Origin: an uncultured Erythrobacter sp.
GTDB lineage: Bacteria > Pseudomonadota > Alphaproteobacteria > Sphingomonadales > Sphingomonadaceae
DNA length: 64,000 nucleotides
Assembly: GCA_947499505.1 (NCBI GenBank)
Contig: CANMOQ010000002.1
Coordinates: 372,001-436,000, forward strand
Reading direction: 5' to 3'
Under the pieces are notes generated by a model that was given only the letters and a program-made list of their open reading frames with translations, was not told the DNA's origin and ran no database searches. The position numbers were made by a program, and so were the translations under genes. Positions 62,247-64,000 of the stretch are shown here, piece by piece; positions within the stretch are counted from its first letter, which is position 1; each line of letters starts with the position of its first letter.

Positions 62247-62305
62247 ATTCAACGCAAATGCGCCTGTTGCGAGTCGTTAGCGCCTGGCGCGCCATTCATC
62301 TCCGA

Positions 62306-64000
62306 TCAGGACCCGTCTGTCATGATTGCCAAGCGTTTGTTGATGTAGCTCTCAACATTCTCTTCCAGAATATCGAGCGGAACCGGGCCGGACTCCAAGA
62401 CCACATCGTGAAACTCGCGAATGTCGAATCGAACGCCGAGCCGGGTCTTGGCCTGCTCGCGCAGCTCCATGATCTTGAGCTTGCCGATGGTGTAAGCTGT
62501 CGCTTGGCCGGGATAGACGATGTAGCGTTCGATCGCCTTGCGAATATCGCCATCGGGGTTGGGCGTGTTGTCCGTGAGATATTGGATCGCCTTCTCGCGG
62601 CTCCAGCGTTTGTCATGAATGCCGGTGTCGACCACGAGGCGGCAGGCCCGCCACAGCTCCATGCCAAGCCGTCCAAAATCGGAATAGGGATCGGTGTAGA
62701 AACCCATCTCCTTCGGCAGTTCTTCGGAATACAGCCCCCACCCCTCGGTGTACGCCGTCACCCCGCCAAACCGGCGAAAAGGAGGCAGGTCGCCCATTTC
62801 GGTTTGCAACGCGCGCTGAAGATGGTGGCCGGGTGAGCCCTCGTGATAGGCCAGCGCCTCCAGCTCGTTCTTCGACATATCGCGCAGATTATAGAGGTTC
62901 ACATAATAAGTGCCGGGCCGCGATCCGTCGGGCGCCGGGCTTTGATAGAAAGCCTTGCCCGCGCTCTTTTCGCGGAACGCCTCGACCGGCTTGATCACCA
63001 TTGGAGCCTTGGGCAAACGGCCAAAATAGTCTGGCAGCTTGGCCTCCATTTTTCGCAGCACTGCATTGGCATCGGCGAGGTAATCCTCGCGGCTGGTGTA
63101 GAAAAAACGGTCGTCATTGCGGGTGAATTTGAAGAAGTCCTTCAGGCTGCCCTCAAACCCAACCTTGGCCATGATCGCTCGCATCTCGCCGTGGATCCGC
63201 TCGACTTCGCTGAGGCCGATATTGTGGATCTCATCCGCAGTCAGATCGGTGGTGGTGTAGTTTTTGAGCAGCGCGCTGTAATAATTGGCGCCATCCGGCA
63301 GGCGCCATACGCCGTCATGGGTTGGCGCGATGGTTTCTTGGCGCTTCATTTCAGCCAGCAGGCGCTGGAGTGCGAGTTCAGCAGAACCCTTCCACGCATC
63401 GCGGGCTTGTTCGTAGAGGATGGATGCCTCCGCTGCCTCAGCAGCGTTGTTTTTATCAACATCCGGCAGCCCTGCCGCCTTAGCCTTGAAATCGACCAAG
63501 ACCGCATTTTCATCACCGGCATTCAGCAGGTTCTGGATATCCGAGATCACATAGGGATAGACCCATTTGGGCGGCATCACGCCATTTTCGGCCCGCTCCC
63601 GCGCCTCGGCGGTCAGCGTATCGAGCACAGCCCCCATGCCTTCAATCCGGTTGACATAAGCCGTTGCATGATCGTGCGATGAGACCCGGTGAATATTGAT
63701 CAAGAACGCAGGCAGGCCGCTCTGCGCGCCGCGCATCTGATTGAACAGATAGACATTCTTGCGGTATTTATGCGTACGAGCGCTGCGCTGCGCCATCGCC
63801 TCAAACAGGCGGAATGAGAGTGCGTCGTCGCCTGACAAGCCTTCCCGATTGTAAGTGTCGAGCATTTCGTTGGCGGTGTCTTGCAGCAGCTGCTGCTGCG
63901 CCACCGCGCCTGCATCGCTGTAGTCATCCCACTCGCCATAAGATGCGTCGCGAATGCCGCGATAGGCCTTGCCCTCGGGCGAGAGCGCCAATTGCGCTGC
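62306..64000 (-). CDS. DUF885 (M32/M3-like) protein, 5' end outside window
   Basis: The frame is open to the window end (AAQLALSPEGKAY), so the start and signal peptide lie outside; about 30-50 residues are missing compared with the usual 600. Of 565 visible residues, the key motif is the HExxH-like YHEGSPGHHLQ with the later Glu in AYTEGWGLYSEELP, the zinc site expected of DUF885. The family is commonly annotated as a peptidase-like exported protein. It is co-directional with the SUF operon but separated by the operator region. Confidence 0.88.
   Translation of the reverse strand, partial: AAQLALSPEGKAYRGIRDASYGEWDDYSDAGAVAQQQLLQDTANEMLDTYNREGLSGDDALSFRLFEAMAQRSARTHKYRKNVYLFNQMRGAQSGLPAFLINIHRVSSHDHATAYVNRIEGMGAVLDTLTAEARERAENGVMPPKWVYPYVISDIQNLLNAGDENAVLVDFKAKAAGLPDVDKNNAAEAAEASILYEQARDAWKGSAELALQRLLAEMKRQETIAPTHDGVWRLPDGANYYSALLKNYTTTDLTADEIHNIGLSEVERIHGEMRAIMAKVGFEGSLKDFFKFTRNDDRFFYTSREDYLADANAVLRKMEAKLPDYFGRLPKAPMVIKPVEAFREKSAGKAFYQSPAPDGSRPGTYYVNLYNLRDMSKNELEALAYHEGSPGHHLQRALQTEMGDLPPFRRFGGVTAYTEGWGLYSEELPKEMGFYTDPYSDFGRLGMELWRACRLVVDTGIHDKRWSREKAIQYLTDNTPNPDGDIRKAIERYIVYPGQATAYTIGKLKIMELREQAKTRLGVRFDIREFHDVVLESGPVPLDILEENVESYINKRLAIMTDGS

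Overview
The window is chromosomal DNA of an alphaproteobacterium, most likely order Sphingomonadales and close to the Erythrobacter group. The reasons are the high-GC codon use, an MmcB-family gene, a DUF2093 gene, a SUF operon headed by an Rrf2 regulator, a LytS/LytTR pair and a CtrA-like site. This placement is inference from gene content; no marker phylogeny was run. Layout: (1) 1-1010 is the 3' part of an M20 amidohydrolase. (2) 1050-6746, minus strand, is a secretion locus. It holds two small Asn/Asp-rich secreted proteins, a C39-type peptidase, a small exported protein with an RGG motif, and a barrel protein with an N-terminal coiled coil. That order resembles the subunit-fapD-fapE-fapF part of the Pseudomonas functional-amyloid operon. 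A second barrel and a receiver-Hpt protein lie upstream on the same strand. (3) 7181-18622, plus strand, is one long operon with near-continuous stop/start overlaps. It encodes a CHASE2-type membrane sensor, a receiver protein, a PgsC/CapC-like membrane protein with the module duplicated, a periplasmic protein, a possible hydrolase, a helical-repeat protein and a long PgsB/CapB-like ligase. I read it as a two-component-linked system making a poly-gamma-glutamate-type (amide-linked) polymer. (4) 18694-28509 is an integrated element in a tRNA-Arg(CCG) gene. It is bounded by 50-bp direct repeats of the tRNA 3' end and carries a tyrosine recombinase, a probable defence cassette (C5 DNA methyltransferase, double GHKL ATPase, receiver-like protein, DUF3883 nuclease-like protein) and an HNH-like protein. 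(5) 28675-54885 is ordinary chromosome: MmcB, a sterol-desaturase-family hydroxylase, DUF2141, a large acidic PAS-like protein, an alpha/beta hydrolase, two M48-type proteases, a DsbA-like protein, LytS/LytTR, nadC, RNase T2, an MBL hydrolase, tadA, rpmB, an M23 peptidase, xseA, purD, a cytochrome c and a PfkB kinase. It also holds a serine-type tRNA-like gene with an abnormal anticodon arm and a REP-like inverted pair. (6) 54943-62154, minus strand, is the SUF Fe-S assembly operon (Rrf2 regulator, sufB, two non-SUF genes, sufC, sufD, one non-SUF gene, sufS, sufT, A-type carrier), with candidate operator half-sites upstream. (7) 62306-64000 is a DUF885 gene cut by the window end. Three loci deserve attention as possible undescribed systems: the Fap-like export locus, the duplicated-PgsC polymer operon, and the methyltransferase/GHKL/receiver/DUF3883 cassette on the tRNA-Arg island.
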